Source of the DNA: Deroplatys truncata
Taxonomy: Eukaryota > Arthropoda > Insecta > Mantodea > Mantidae
Length of the DNA stretch: 64,000 nt
Direction of reading: 5' to 3'
Assembly: GCA_030765065.1 (NCBI GenBank)
Contig: CM060976.1
Span: forward strand, 62,542,539-62,606,538
A program made the position numbers and the translations under genes. Every line of letters starts with the position of its first letter. Position 1 is the stretch's first letter. This document shows, in pieces, positions 48,394-60,411 of the stretch. The notes under the pieces are model-generated. The model searched no databases. It was given only the letters and a program-made list of their open reading frames with translations, and had not been told where the DNA came from.

Positions 48394-50792
48394 ATGGCTT
48401 CAAACAATGAGTCATGTGCTGTGTTTAAACAGCCTTTTAAAGAAAAGTTTGATCAGTTAATTCTACAAAGGAATCGAGCAGTTTCTACACAACTTATGAA
48501 AAGTATTATCAGCTTATAAACTCTGTGAAGAATGCAAAGACAACAGTTTTCAGAACATCTAAAGACTATCGCCACCTGAAACGGTTTGGCCTGTTTGCTG
48601 TTGGAGGAGTGGAGATGCTTATCGTTCCTGTTCGACCAAGTCAGTCTAATGTAAGGTATTTTGTGAAGAATGAAGACATGTTTGATGTGTTGTAGGATAC
48701 ACAGGTCTCTATAGGACATTGGTGGTAAATACAGGTGCCAACCAAGTTAATAAGAAGTACAAGAATGGACACAAGAAGTTATTAATCTCTATTTGAAACT
48801 TTACACCATGTCAAAAGAAATTTAAGTTACATAAAAAAAGGATTAACTGTGAGGCCAGTGGTTTTTAACGAGATGAACGGTCGCTGGCAAGTACATCTCC
48901 TGCAAACAAGATCGGATGGACGTTTCAAAATTATCATGGTTTACCAAGACCATTAACCAAATTTGTGCGGTTGCGTCCGTTAGAATCAAAAGCTGTTGAA
49001 GAGGTGGTTAAAAACCTTATGGATATATTTGTATTTTTGGAGCCCCATCAATTCTCCATTCAGATAATGAATTCAGAGAATTTTCCAATCGTGTAGTTGA
49101 TGAATTACGCTTTATGTGGTATGGACTTACATTGGTACTGGTAAGTCAAGCCATAGTCAATCAGTGTCGAAAGGGCAAATCAAGATACTCCGAACATACT
49201 CATGTCGCGAATGGATGATACAAACTAATTCCATTGGTCTGAAGGATTAAGAGTTGTACAGCTTATGAAAAATTGAGCTTATTACGATGAAATAGCGCGT
49301 CTTCCTTATCCGGCTAGGCTCGGTTGTGACATAATTTTGCACTGGCTACATCATGTTTGCCCAAGAGTGTTGTTGATGGCCTTGAAACTGAAGGAGACAT
49401 AAAGGGATTAGTGGAACCCACAATAAAAGGACTGACATTGATGGAGATGACGATAACAATAGGGAGGAGCTAGGCAGAAGGAGAAAGGCTGGAAATTGGA
49501 GGGATCAAGATAGTGATAATGGAAACCAGAACATTCCAGTGAGTGACGACAGAGGGTTCAGGCTGTGACAATGGAAACCAGGAAGATCCAGACAGTAACA
49601 ACGGAAACCAGGATATTCTAATGAGTGACGACCGAAGCAAGGGGTGTCCAGGCAGTGACAGCGGAAACAAGGCAGTCGAATAAGTGACAACGGAAACCAG
49701 GAGGGCCCAGGCAGTGATAATGGAGACAGGGCAGTGCAATCAGTGATGAACGGAAACCAAGAGAGCCCAGGCAGTGACAACGGAAACCAGAAAGGTTCAG
49801 GCAGTGACAGCGGAAACTAGGAGGATCCAAGCAATGACGACAGAAACCAGGACAGTCCAATGAATGACGACTGAAACTAGGAGGGTCCAGGCAGTGACGG
49901 CAGTAACCAGAAGGATCCAGGCGGTGGCGAAGCAAACACGGAGGGATCAGGCAGTGACGAAGGAATCGGGAAGGTCCAAGCAGTGGCGACAGTAATCAAG
50001 AGAATGCCGGCAGTGACCCAGGAAACCAAGAGAGTCAAGGCAGCGGCCACTGAAGCTAGGAGAATTCAGGCAGCGACGAAAGTAACCAGAAGAACACAGG
50101 CAGTGTCGACGGAAACCAGGAGAATCCAGGCAATGACGACGAAGCCAGGAGGGTCCAGGAAATGCCCACGGAAGCCAGGAGGGTCCAGGAAATGCCGATG
50201 GAAAACAGGAGAACCCAGGAGGGCCCATGCAGTGAAACGGAAAACTTGAAGGTGTATATAGGGGCCTGTGCTAAACTGTGCAGGGAATTGGGAATTTATG
50301 AGACTTGTGTTAAGAAAGGAGGTTTCTGTATTAACAGTCATAAAGCCAAGGGGAATTCAGAAAATCAAGCAAATAAGATTTAGTACCTCTCTAACTCGAG
50401 TTTACACGAGGTTAAGATTGGCAACAGTTCGAATTATAGTCTCGGATGTTGATAGATGTCGAGGATATTTTAGCAACGTTGTTGCTGTAATTGTAAATAT
50501 TTATGCAAAGGGCTTATATAAAGTAAGGAACAAACATGGAATAATCACCGAATGCTTTACCAGAAATCACTTTTGGATTTGTGACAAAAACCTGATTGAT
50601 TTAAGAGCACTATCCGTAGAAAATAAACCGTTACGTCATATAGCAAATGCACAGTCATTTTCTTTCCTCAAGCCTATAAAAGGTGTCGCTGAGAAAAAGA
50701 ATGTTACGACCGAAGAACGTAAATATAGAGTATCAGACATTTTTTACAAATCCAAGTGCCATTCAACCGCATACTGTTTAAAGAAGTAGCTG
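48394..50792 (+). pseudogene. KRBA2-like transposon-derived integrase, full length but broken
   Basis: Starting at ATG 48394 and read across frames, the order matches KRBA2-like proteins, which carry a retroviral-type (rve) integrase core. The parts seen are FDQLILQRNRAVST, TSKDYRHLKRFGL, DTQVSIGH, CQKKF before KKGLTVRPVVFNEMN, a decayed core with FKIIMVYQD, FVRLRPLESKAVEEVV and LHSDNEFREF, then a 30-bp minisatellite. The conserved C-terminal part follows: SDVDRCRGYFSNVVAVI, GLYKVRNKHGIITE and a cysteine-poor end with KSKCHSTAYC before the stop at 50790-50792. Internal stops and frame changes occur from about 48690 onwards. KRBA2 genes are known as domesticated or multicopy relatives of DNA-transposon integrases. 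I saw no element termini. Confidence 0.85.
49490..50225. repeat. 30-bp minisatellite within the KRBA2-like pseudogene
   Basis: About 24 imperfect 30-bp units of the type gtgacaacggaaaccaggag followed by ggtccaggca. The unit is exactly ten codons. In the integrase frame it encodes an acidic, Asn/Gly/Gln-rich decapeptide (e.g. SDNGNQEDPD), so it probably expanded while the gene was still coding. Indels now shift the frame. Confidence 0.85.
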
Positions 50793-50814
50793 AACTAAAT
50801 AGCTATTGAAGTCA

Positions 50815-53800
50815 TTTCTTTACGGAGAAGAAATCCAAGCAGAAACTTCGTAAGGAAGATATTCTTAAAGACCCTCCGCGTACGCGCGGTAAGAAAAGTT
50901 CACCTTCTCTTCCTCCTCCTCAAAGGTCGCAGTCCCAGGATGCTCGTGGGACAAGCCGCGCTCAGCGGCGCCCTTCACCCATTGCCACCCAGAACCGATT
51001 CTCGGAGCTTGAATCGGTTTCTACTACTAAGCGTGTGGGCCCTCCCTTCAAGGAGGCTATGAAGTCGGACCAACGCCATACCAAATGCCCGAGCCAAAAG
51101 GTTAAGCAGAAGGTTATTTTGAACTACCCTTCTAAGTAGACAGTTTATTCCTTTTATTCGTGGCTATATTGACCTGGAATTGACGTGGTGTACTATCGCA
51201 TAGGGCGGAACTGCAACTTTTATTGCGTTCCCATTCACCTATGGTCGTGTGTTTGCAGGAGACCAAGCTTCGCCCTCACGATCCTTGTGATCCCCGAGGG
51301 TATACTCCGGTTCGCCACGATCTTGCGCCGGATGAGGGTACTCCTGCTCATGGAAGTGTCATGCTATTAGTGCGTAACGACGTTCATTTTCAGACTCTCA
51401 CATTTACGTCCGACTTGCAAGGTGTTGCCGTTAGGTTTCAATTACCCGACTTTTTCTTTTCTCTTTGCTCTGTCTATTCACCTCCATCGTCTCCCCTCGC
51501 TAACGCGGACCTTCGAGATTTCCTGTCCGCTCTCCCAACACCATTTCTTCTGTTGGGAGATTGATATGCCCATCACAGCCTGTGGGCTTCGCCTAGGGTT
51601 CGTGTAAGGGGAACGCTTCTTTCCGACATTTATGGTCAGTTCAACCTCTCCATTCTCAATACACGTGAGCCTACTTTTCTTTCTGATTCTTCTGGTACAT
51701 TCTCTCATTTGGACCTTGCCGTTTACTCAATCCGGCTTGCTTGTCGTCTGCAGTGGAACGTCGTTGCTGACACCTACTCCAGGGATCATTACCCCTGCAT
51801 CGTGTCTCTTCTGTCTCACCACGTCCAGCATTCCAGAGCACCTACCTGGCAATTCCATAAAGCCGACTGGAGACTGTATTCCAGCCTCGTGTCTTTTGTG
51901 GACCAGCCCTTCACTGACATTAACCAAATGGTGCAGCACTTTGCGTCTTCGATCCTATCTTTCGCCGAACGCACAATTCCCCGTTCGTCTTCCCACCTTC
52001 GGCGTACTCCTGTTCCGTTGTGGACCGAGGACTGTCGAGACGCCGTTCGTGCCTGTAGAGCTGCGCTCAGGGTGTTTCGGCGATATCCTACTATAGATAA
52101 TTTGGTTACTTTTAAACAATCGCGCGTCAGGGCTCGTCGCATTATTCAGGATAGCAAAAAGGCATCCTGGACTCGTTTTGTCGAGTGTTTTAATTGCTTC
52201 ACGTCTTCCTCTGTTGTTTGGGATAACCTTCGTCGCTTCTCCGGTAAAGTGTCGCAATATACTCTGTCTGGCCCTCAGGTTTCCAATGCCACCATAGTGG
52301 ATCCGGCTGCCATTGCTAACACTCTGGGTGCTGTCTTTGAGGCGCTTTCCAGTTCTGACCATTATTCCGCCGGCTTTCGCGCTCTCAAAGACCGGCTGGA
52401 TTCCGTGACCTATAGTTTTCGGTCTCCTAATCAGGAGTATTATAATGACCTTTTCTCAACGAGGAAGCTGGAGTACGCCCTCCATTTCTCTAGGCACTCC
52501 GCTCCTGAGCCGGACGGCATTCATGTCTTGATGTTGCAGAACCTTTCAGCCGACAGTAAACTCTTTCTCTTACAGGTCTATAACCGTATTTGGCAAGACG
52601 GCGTTTTTCCTTCAGTTTGGCGCGAAGCCACTATTGTCCCTATACTTAAGCCTGGGAAGGATCGCCAACTACCTTCCAGCTATCGCACTATCTCTTTCAC
52701 CAGTTGTATTTGCAAGGTGATGGAGCGCAAGATCAACGGGCAGTTGACATGATGGCTTGAGTCTTAGAACCTTCTGGCGAAAGCTCAGTGCGGGTTCCGT
52801 CACTATCGCTCTACCGTCGACCATCTGGTATCTTTGTCGATGCATATTATGAACGGATTTCTGAGAAAGTGTCAAACAGTGACTGTGCTTTTTGACCTGT
52901 AGAAAGCTTATGACACTTGTTAGCGGGATGGCATTTTACGTACACTCCGCGCATGGAATATACGCGGTCGTCTTCCCATATTCCTTCGGGAGTTTATGAC
53001 GGATCGCGTCTTTCGTGTAAGTGTGGGCTCGGTTTTATCTAGTCATTTTATTCAAGAGAACGGTGTACCGCAGGGCTCTGTACTCAGTGTCACACTTTTT
53101 GCGATTGCTATCAACTCCATTGTTGAGTGTGTTCCACTTGGTGTTTCATCGTCCCTTTTCGTTGACGATTTTGCTATTTATTGGTTCACGGCGAACCTGT
53201 CTGCTCGAACGCCGTCTCCAGAGCTGTATGGACCGTCTCTACGTCTGGAGTAACGCTAACGGCTTTAGTTTCTCCGCCGAGAAATCCGTCTGTGTCAATT
53301 TCTGGCGCCGGAGGGCTTTCCCTTCGCCCTCTCTCCATCTTAGGCCGGATAGTCTTCCATTTGCAGAAGAGGCGAAGTTTTAGGGTTGGTCTTTGATCGA
53401 AAGTTGAGCTGGATTTCGCACATTTCCTTTTTGAAAGCAAAGTGTGACCGTTCTCTTAATCTTTTACGTGTTTTAAGTGGCACATCCTGGTGGGCTGATC
53501 GGACCGTCCTTCTGCGTCTTTATCGCTCTTTGGTCCGATCCAAGCTTGATTACGGGTGCATTGTCTATTCATCGGCGCGTCCATCTGTGTTACGTCGCTT
53601 GAATGTCATTCACCATCGTGACGTAAGAGTCGCTACAGGGGCCTTTCCAACTAGCCCTATACCTAGTCTGTATGCTGAAGCTGCAAAGCCTCAGCTGTCC
53701 TTCAGGCGTGAGATGCTTTTGTGCAGCTATGCATGTCGACTCTCAAGCTTGCCTGACCAACCGTACTTCGAGTTATTTTTCGAGGATTCGCTTGATTGGC

Positions 53801-55149
53801 AATTTTTAGTTATCTCCTCTGCATTGCTCCCTCCAGGGGTTGATTTCACCAGTTTCTTCGGCATTTGGACGTTACGCCTGCGCCGACCCTTCCCAGGGGG
53901 AATCGCGGTTTCCTCCTTGGTTGCGTTCTGAAGCCCACTGTCACATTGGGTTAACGTCGATGCCGAAGAATGAGACCCCTTCTTCAGTCCTTAGATCCGC
54001 CTTTTTGGAAGTTCAGGCGCAATTCGGGGAATGTCATTTTATATATATTGATGGGTCTAAGATTGATGTTGGAGTAGGGTGTGCCTATATTGTCGATCGA
54101 CATAGTTTTACCTTCCGTTTACCGTGGCAATGCTCGATTTTTACCGCCGAACTTTTTAGTGTTTATCAGTCTCTTTTAAACATCCAGCGGCACTACTTAC
54201 GGCACTGTGTTGTTTGTAACGACTCTCTGAGTGCCCTTCAGAGTTTTAACGCGCTGTACAATTGCCATCCCGTCGTACACGGCATACATGATCTCCTCCA
54301 CTCTCTTGGTACTTCTGGCATCAACGTCTCCTTCGTGTGGATTCCAGGTCATTTGTGCATCTCAGGGAACGAGTCTGCCGACGCCGCTGCCAAATCGGCA
54401 ATTTTATCACCCAGATGTTCTACCTCTGTTGTTCCCTCCACAGATTTGTATGTTATTTTACGTCACCGTATCCTCTCGCTTTGGCGCGATGGTTGACGGC
54501 CCTCCGAGGGAACAAATTGCGGGAGGTTAAACCTCTCCCGTTAGTCTGGGGTACCTCTTCTCGTTGGGAATAGGTAATTTTAGCTCGTTTACGTATCGGT
54601 CGTTGCCTTTTTAGTCATAAGTACCTGCTCAGTGGTGACCCTGTACCACTCTGTGAGCAGTGTGATGCGCCGTTAACGGTGCGTCACATTTTAGCAGAGT
54701 GTCAGGTTTTAGCTCCTTTGCGCGTTTGTGTGTCTCTTCCTGTTGGCATGGCCAACGTTTTGGCAGACGACGCGCATGCTGTAGACTGTCTCTTAGTTTT
54801 ATCAGTGACAGTGGTTTTAGCCGGCGCATTTGATGGGCTGTGCGTCTTTTAGTTTTTTGATTTTCTTTTGTCTGTTTTAATGGTGGCTCTTCTCCCCTGC
54901 GGACGTATGGCGCTCTTGGCGCTTGACTTCTACAGTTCCTGGTACGTCGTTTACTCTTTTATTGTTTTATTTATCATGTTTTAGTGTGGCGTTTTTAGAA
55001 TTTGTGCCGTGTTTTTTTTTTTTTTTTGGTGTTTTGGACTAAGCGGTTTTGTGTGCGTGTTTTAGTTTTTGGATTTTAAATTTTATGCGTTGTAAGGGCA
55101 CTGATGACCTTCGATGTTCAGCGCCCTTAACCCCATATCATCATCATAC
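50815..55149 (+). mobile_element. Degenerate non-LTR retrotransposon (I/Jockey group, with RNase H)
   Basis: 5'-truncated LINE. 50815-51137 is the end of an ORF1 (basic, Ser/Pro-rich tail). 51160-51790 is an apurinic endonuclease with VVCLQETKL, LLLGD followed by a stop, and YSRDHYP where SDH is expected. 52100-53400 is the reverse transcriptase: EPDGIHVLML, FPSVWREATIVPILKPGKD, GVPQGSVLS and FVDDFAIYW. 54030-54400 is RNase H with YIDGSK and FVWIPGHLCISGNESAD. 54651-54704 is a CX2CX7HX4C motif. The 3' UTR ends with gcactgatgacc, gcgcccttaacccc and an (ATC)n tail. Many stops and frame changes, e.g. 52750 and 52902, make it dead. It starts ~25 bp after the KRBA2-like stop codon. Confidence 0.9.
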
Positions 55150-55291
55150 GACATACGGAAACGACATTCAAATGCTTATTCAAGGTAAGAAGCTCTCACA
55201 ATTGAAAGACGTAATCAAAGAAAGGAAGGAAAGGAGGAAAGCAAGGAAGGAATCACGAACTTTCGAGCACATTCTAAGGCTCCCAGATTAG
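55150..55291 (+). other. Unrecognised Lys/Arg-rich coding-like remnant
   Basis: A short frame after the LINE tail encodes QGKKLSQLKDVIKERKER and more charged residues before a stop at 55289-55291. It looks like the end of a helical, basic protein, but I know no match. It may equally be chance. Confidence 0.25.
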
Positions 55292-55299
55292 TCTTTAAC

Positions 55300-56080
55300 T
55301 GCGTAACTGGCTCCAGTAAGTTTGAGAAATGTAAAAATATGTAGTTTTCCTTTAAAATGCAATTTTCCTTTTTATTAGAAAGTTTTATCACGTTTCTATG
55401 TAGGTCTGCTGTTAATTCGCGGTTTCCTAATGTTGGTCACCCTTATAAAGTCGATTCCAGGAACGAAGATGGAGCTTTTCGGTTGTCAAGCTTACAATGA
55501 ACGCAATTCCTCCGCTATAAGTAACTACCGAATAAATGCATTTTAAATCCAGGCTTTAACAGAGTCATTTATCATACTTTGGCATTTAGGAGACTCGACG
55601 AAGGGCCAAAGCTCGCAGTATGACTCCGACGGGCGCCAACAAGGAAGCCTGGGATTGAACTAAATTGCCCCCCAGGGAGTGCCTTGTGCTCATCATCATC
55701 CTAGATAACGAATTAATTTCTTAAACCCTCAGTCCCTAATGAGTGTGGTAAATGAACTTCCGCCCTCGAAACATGAGATACTCTCCTGAGAATTACGGAA
55801 TACTGTCTAGTTTAAACATCAAGCTTTACAACATGGAATAATTTAAGTTTCCTTGAAGGGCATTGTAGAGCTTACAAAATGCTCTCTTCTGTAGAGAGGG
55901 GCGCTTATAAATTAGCAGTTACAGATGCAGACTTCTTAATAAGGAAGATATTAATACTGCAGCCGTTGATAGTTACATTTTACATCAACCAGTTTTTAAA
56001 TATAAATGCAAATTTATGACTGTAACAAGAAGCCAAAAGCTAATAAATATTTGTGCTTTCTGTGTAATCTTTTAATTTTT
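55300..56080. other. Non-coding stretch, no feature recognised
   Basis: No gene or repeat recognised by eye. Confidence 0.5.
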
Positions 56081-56084
56081 AATT

Positions 56085-56990
56085 ACTCTACTACTGACAT
56101 AAGTAGAGAATGTATTGATTGCACCCAAAAACTTGATGTCGAGATTTCACCCGAAACATATGTTTTGAGGCCACTGAATAACAAGAACATTTTTTAAAAA
56201 AAGGTGTGTGGGGGAAGGGTTGGCGTCTTGATGAACACATAGCTCAAAGCGAAAAGTCGAATAAATATAAAATATGAGACATAAGGATTTTCAAGAAAGT
56301 CCCCCAACCCCTTTCTTTACATGGATCTTTTTAAAAAGTTTTATTTTCTCAAAGATGGCTACATTTACATCGCAAAATGCATATCTTGAATATTCTGTAA
56401 AGTCCACTTCATTCGGAAGGAATTTTATATAAATAGTAAACATTAAGAGGTAGACAATAACGTACTACACAAAAGAATGTAGATTGCTCTGCGGTCTGGT
56501 GGTTAGATGCTAGCTTCCAAATCAGAGATCCTGGGTTCGATTCCTGGCTGGAACCAGGGTTATACCCCATCCTCTTTAGAGTCTGGAACTATGATTGAGG
56601 GAGTAAATATGGTGTGAATTCAATGTTTATAAAAACCTAAAAATAAACCTAAAGGTTAATACAATAATTAACGAAATAACATCATTGCCACGAACAATAA
56701 AATTGTTCTAAACGCAAAGCCTCCGATATGACCTCAGATGTTGTAGATCACTTTAAAACACGCCATTTATTTCAGGTAGTGAGTACCTTTTAAAAGCTGA
56801 CTATCGATATGGTGTCCTCTATCCCTTTTGTACCTACAACGAAATATGTAATGAAACTATGTCCGTAAATATTTATCTCGATGAAGATAAAGCAGATAGA
56901 AAAATGAAATTCCGCAAGAACAGTTTGTAGAAGCTATATAAAAATAAAAGATGGGTAGAGAATGTCATGCGAATAAAGCATCTGATTTTA
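56085..56990 (+). repeat. Dispersed ~0.8-kb repeat interrupted by a SINE
   Basis: The 5' part at 56085-56484 has actctactactgacataagt and tttacatggat. The 3' part at 56742-56990 has tgactatcgatatggtgtcc and gggtagagaatgtcatgcg. The two are colinear once the SINE at 56485-56741 is removed. Confidence 0.8.
56485..56741 (+). repeat. tRNA-derived SINE (family 4) with target duplication
   Basis: It opens with gctctgcggtctggtggtta (A-box region), gcttccaaatcagag and cctgggttcgattcctggc (B box). The body tctttagagtctggaactat matches the family copy at 37800. A 7-bp duplication, tgtagat, flanks it (56478-56484 and 56742-56748) inside the host repeat. Confidence 0.8.
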
Positions 56991-57037
56991 AAATATGTAT
57001 TCTCTTGAGCTCATTCCTATCTTGAAGCGTATAAACA

Positions 57038-57043
57038 AACGCG

Positions 57044-57074
<31 letters not shown>

Positions 57075-57085
57075 ATACACACGCA
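57038..57085. repeat. Compound (CG)n-(CA)n microsatellite
   Basis: A cgcgcgcgcg tract followed by about 15 CA units. Confidence 0.9.
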
Positions 57086-57265
57086 CACATGTACCCGATG
57101 GAGGGGATCTCATTACATTTCTTATATGTGCCTCATAGAAGTATTAAAAACAAAAAAGCATAATAGGATTTTGTTTGTTGATCAACCGTTTTCGAAAAAA
57201 TACATACTAATTGTTCTAAATTGGATGTTTAATTCAACGAGAGTGTATAGAGGTAATACTTCGTT

Positions 57266-58295
57266 ACTTGTAAGATGAATAGAGTAGGTAACCTATTTCT
57301 GACATACCTTCGGTAATAACTTTATCATAGGGTTTTTTCAATAATTAATAATACGAAAGGATACTCCGAAAACGTTTTTGCAGACATAATGTTGCTGTAA
57401 AACAGTGGAAACAGGTCGAGGTAGGTCACGCGATCTGAACTAGTTTCCAGACGTAAATAAAACATAGTCTACCTCACTTCTGTCCTTTAGTTTTTACTGT
57501 CCTAGCGGTTCTGTTTTCCATATGGCTCTTAATTCAAACAGACACGACGAAAGGGTGATGTAAATGTTTTAACGAAATAAAAAATACAACTGATAAGCTA
57601 TTGGCCTACACTAGAACAATGTAAAATGGATGGGATGCCTTCAGTGTTCAATATGAAAAGCAGGTCTACAAAGCATCGTTACTCAGAGAAACTTGCGGAG
57701 TAAATACGCAACAATGAGGGTGTCTTTACTAGGGTACGATGGCATTAGTTAAGAAGGTGTGGAGCTTGTAAGTGCGCAAATAATGAACATTTTGAACAAT
57801 ACTGTGAAGCGATTGAACCATTTGGTTTATTGTTTTTGCTGCCTATGTTAAAAGCACCATTTAGTGGACTTTGTAAGGGCCTAACGATGTGTTTACATGT
57901 CAAAAAGATGAGTTGGTAGGTTAAATTACAGTACTGCTCAGTATCAATTGCAAAACGTATTTAAGTTTAATGTTGAACGAGGTGATAAAAAATATCCGTA
58001 GATTGTTCGTTTAAGTTACAAAATGCGTCACTAGAAGATTCAGATGCAATTATTAGGAGGTAGCAAACACGAAACGTTTGTTTGTTTACGCTCATGAGAC
58101 ACACGCCACTGAAACCGAAAGAGAAACCTTTTTCGTGATGTCCTCCAACTGTTTTGAAAGCGAAAGTGATATCCCCGCTCTCGTGGATCAGCAATCCTTG
58201 CAACGTTTCCAGAATATCATTTTATGTTCTCGAAAAAAATCTATCTCGCAGGAAATGGTCATAGAAAAAATGTAAGTTACAAAACGTGTTCCAAA
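57266..58295 (-). repeat. Dispersed repeat R3, copy 2
   Basis: Inverted counterpart of 39635-40447 (see the phrases listed there), with extra sequence not present in copy 1. A short open frame at 58078-58275 is not conserved in the other copy and is therefore not called a gene. Confidence 0.75.
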
Positions 58296-58299
58296 TAAT

Positions 58300-58875
58300 G
58301 AGATCTGTAACAGGTTTACTCGTAAATTAATGTAATAACTCCCCTTCCATCCGGTACAGGTATATTTCGTGACTTTGCACAGTTTTCACTGCCGTTACTC
58401 ATAAGTTCCTAATGTTACTTCACTGTTTTGATCTCGTTAAACTTTTCACTGTTACTTCCCTTAGTGTTACTATCACTTGTAACAAAATACGCACGACGTA
58501 GCCTCCTCTCCCTACGGTTCACTTACTGGAGAGTCGAACGCAAAACTTTTCCAATCTCTTCTGGAGTAGCAGCTCTCACTGCACGTCACAGCAGTCTTAC
58601 AAACTCGCTCGGAGGAGAGAACGTTTTGTCGCATCAGAAAGCACTCGCCAACTCGCTTACTAACTTACTGACCAGCTCGCGAAAGTGCTCGCTTATATAT
58701 CCAGCAACTAATTAGAGTTCCTATAGAGGAAAACTTCCAGAAGTTTCCGATTATCTGACGATGGCGTTTTCGGTGTTTACGCCGGGCGAGAGTACTGCTT
58801 ATCTTTGTTTATCTCTCCGTCTGATCAGTGCTGATCTCCCAAGGCTTAAATAATAGCCGCTGCTTCATACAGCTC
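58300..58875. other. Possible LTR-like sequence next to the Gypsy fragment
   Basis: It begins near tgtaacaggtttactcg, contains a cttatatatcc TATA-like site near 58690 and lies beside the Gypsy integrase remnant. A second copy was not found, so calling it an LTR is only a guess. Confidence 0.25.
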
Positions 58876-58879
58876 CTCC

Positions 58880-59137
58880 TCATAGCTGTTCGTATCCGCG
58901 ATCAGCAGAGAGCCTAACTACCATCAGCTTCCCTCGGGGTTGACACCGAATACCTGACGGGGACCCAAGACCTGCTGCGCAGTTGTCGCATTGCTGGCGG
59001 CATCTCTCCACGTCGCTTTTAAGATCAACCAATAGAACTGGCGACTTGTTCACATCCAGGTGCTGCCCGGTAGTACTGGCATGGGTTTCCTCGAGGACTT
59101 CCTTCACCTTACTCCTCGGGAGCACCAGCTTTTCCAC
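58880..59137 (-). pseudogene. Gypsy-type integrase, N-terminal zinc-binding fragment
   Basis: The reverse frame reads LVLPRSKVKEVLEETHAST and TGQHLDVNKS, then DVERCRQQCDNCAA. This is the H2C2 zinc domain that precedes the catalytic core of Ty3/Gypsy integrases: the two His lie in ETHAST and GQHLD, and the two Cys in QCDNC. The following conserved block is shifted and soon lost; neither reverse transcriptase nor catalytic core is present. It is a short relic. Confidence 0.8.
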
Positions 59138-59300
59138 CTAGTTTTCCCATGAACAGGAATTAGTGTTTATTGCATCCTTTAATGTTGCACTTTGCTATTG
59201 TTTTCAATACATTTTGATGTGGACAGTAATGTTGTTTAAATATGCTTCTTCATTCTAAGTATTTATATTTATTTCTGACATTAATATTTACATGTAGTTA

Positions 59301-59890
59301 CCAAGCGAGGTGGCGTAGTCGTGGATTCAATTCCCGCGGCCGACCTTCTTGACCTTGATGTTTTTCGGGGTTTCCACGGGTTGCTAGGCGAATGCTGGGA
59401 AGTTTAATTACAGCCCCCGACTTTCCTGTACCTCTATTTCACCTCCCTTTACATTTCAAGACCTTTCATCTGCTTGATTGTTTCAGGGTTGCAAGTGTCG
59501 GCGGGAGTCTCGGCATGGCAGGGAAAAAGCATGATCTCTGCACACTTCATCTCCCGGAATTGGGGCAGTCACCAGTGACGTGTGCAAGACTGCAGGGGGG
59601 AGGGGAGTCGGTTATGCCAGCTGCCATTGGGAATTTCAACCTGGAAAATGTAGGGACCCTTCCCGCCGTTCTGCCGCGACTCCTGCTCCGACTGCGCTCT
59701 GTCTCCTCTCACCTCAACCCTCTTTCCCGGAGGCGTCCCGTTATGGGCCTAGGCACAAAAGATCTCCTTAGGTCGAGGTACTAAGTCCCTCTCTGCTCAT
59801 AGTTCTACGTACTACATGTAGTTTCTGAATAAGAGAATGCATCGAAACTATTAACAAAGATCTGAAATGCCTAAGTGAATGTGAATTACT
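59301..59890 (+). repeat. SINE-like composite repeat (family 5), copy 1
   Basis: A tRNA-like head (aagcgaggtggcgtagtcgt, B box ggattcaattcccgc) is followed by tttttcggggtttccacggg, ttgctaggcgaatgctggga and a GC-rich body. It ends near aatgcctaagtgaatg. It is colinear with 61457-62055. Open frames in the body differ between the two copies and are not genes. Confidence 0.75.
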
Positions 59891-60411
59891 TGTTTTAGTA
59901 AAAGTATAGCGCATAGTGAATATTTTATTCTTTTTTATTTTATTATTTACTTTTGACTATATGTTCGAGAAAAATGAAAGGTTATTTTCTGTCTTAGTCT
60001 TTCCTTCTTTTATCTAGACTGTTTTTGCAGTGTAATATGATAAATTCATATTCTTGGATTCTATGCAATTCTTACTTTATACATTTGGTCCCACTAATTA
60101 ACTGTGCACAAACCTCTATAGCAGCCTTTAAGACATGCTTAAAACAATATAAAAGCTACCATTAAAAGTAAATAGAACCTTGGGAAAATTCATAGATTTA
60201 CAAAACATTCCGTCATAAAACGTAAAGGTAAACGTTTACTCATATAGATAGACTTGTAAAATGAATACAGCACGCTGATGCGTAACGAAACGATGTTAAA
60301 TCGACTATACTGGTATTAAATAAGTACGAAGGCTTTCACGGCCGGAGTTAATCGATAAAGCATTAAAATCTTCCGGGCTGGAAGGCCGTGGTCTAAGGGT
60401 AAAATTACTAG

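Noticed and set aside
49470-50228. Several overlapping reverse frames rich in Pro, Phe, Cys and His
   Set aside because: They are the antisense translation of the 30-bp minisatellite; the sense frame belongs to the KRBA2-like gene.
58078-58275. 65-codon frame with acidic and Ser-rich sequence
   Set aside because: The homologous repeat at 39635-40447 does not keep the frame, so it is not under coding constraint.
59392-59784. 130-codon frame, and similar frames at 61696-62062
   Set aside because: They lie in the body of SINE family 5 and differ between copies.
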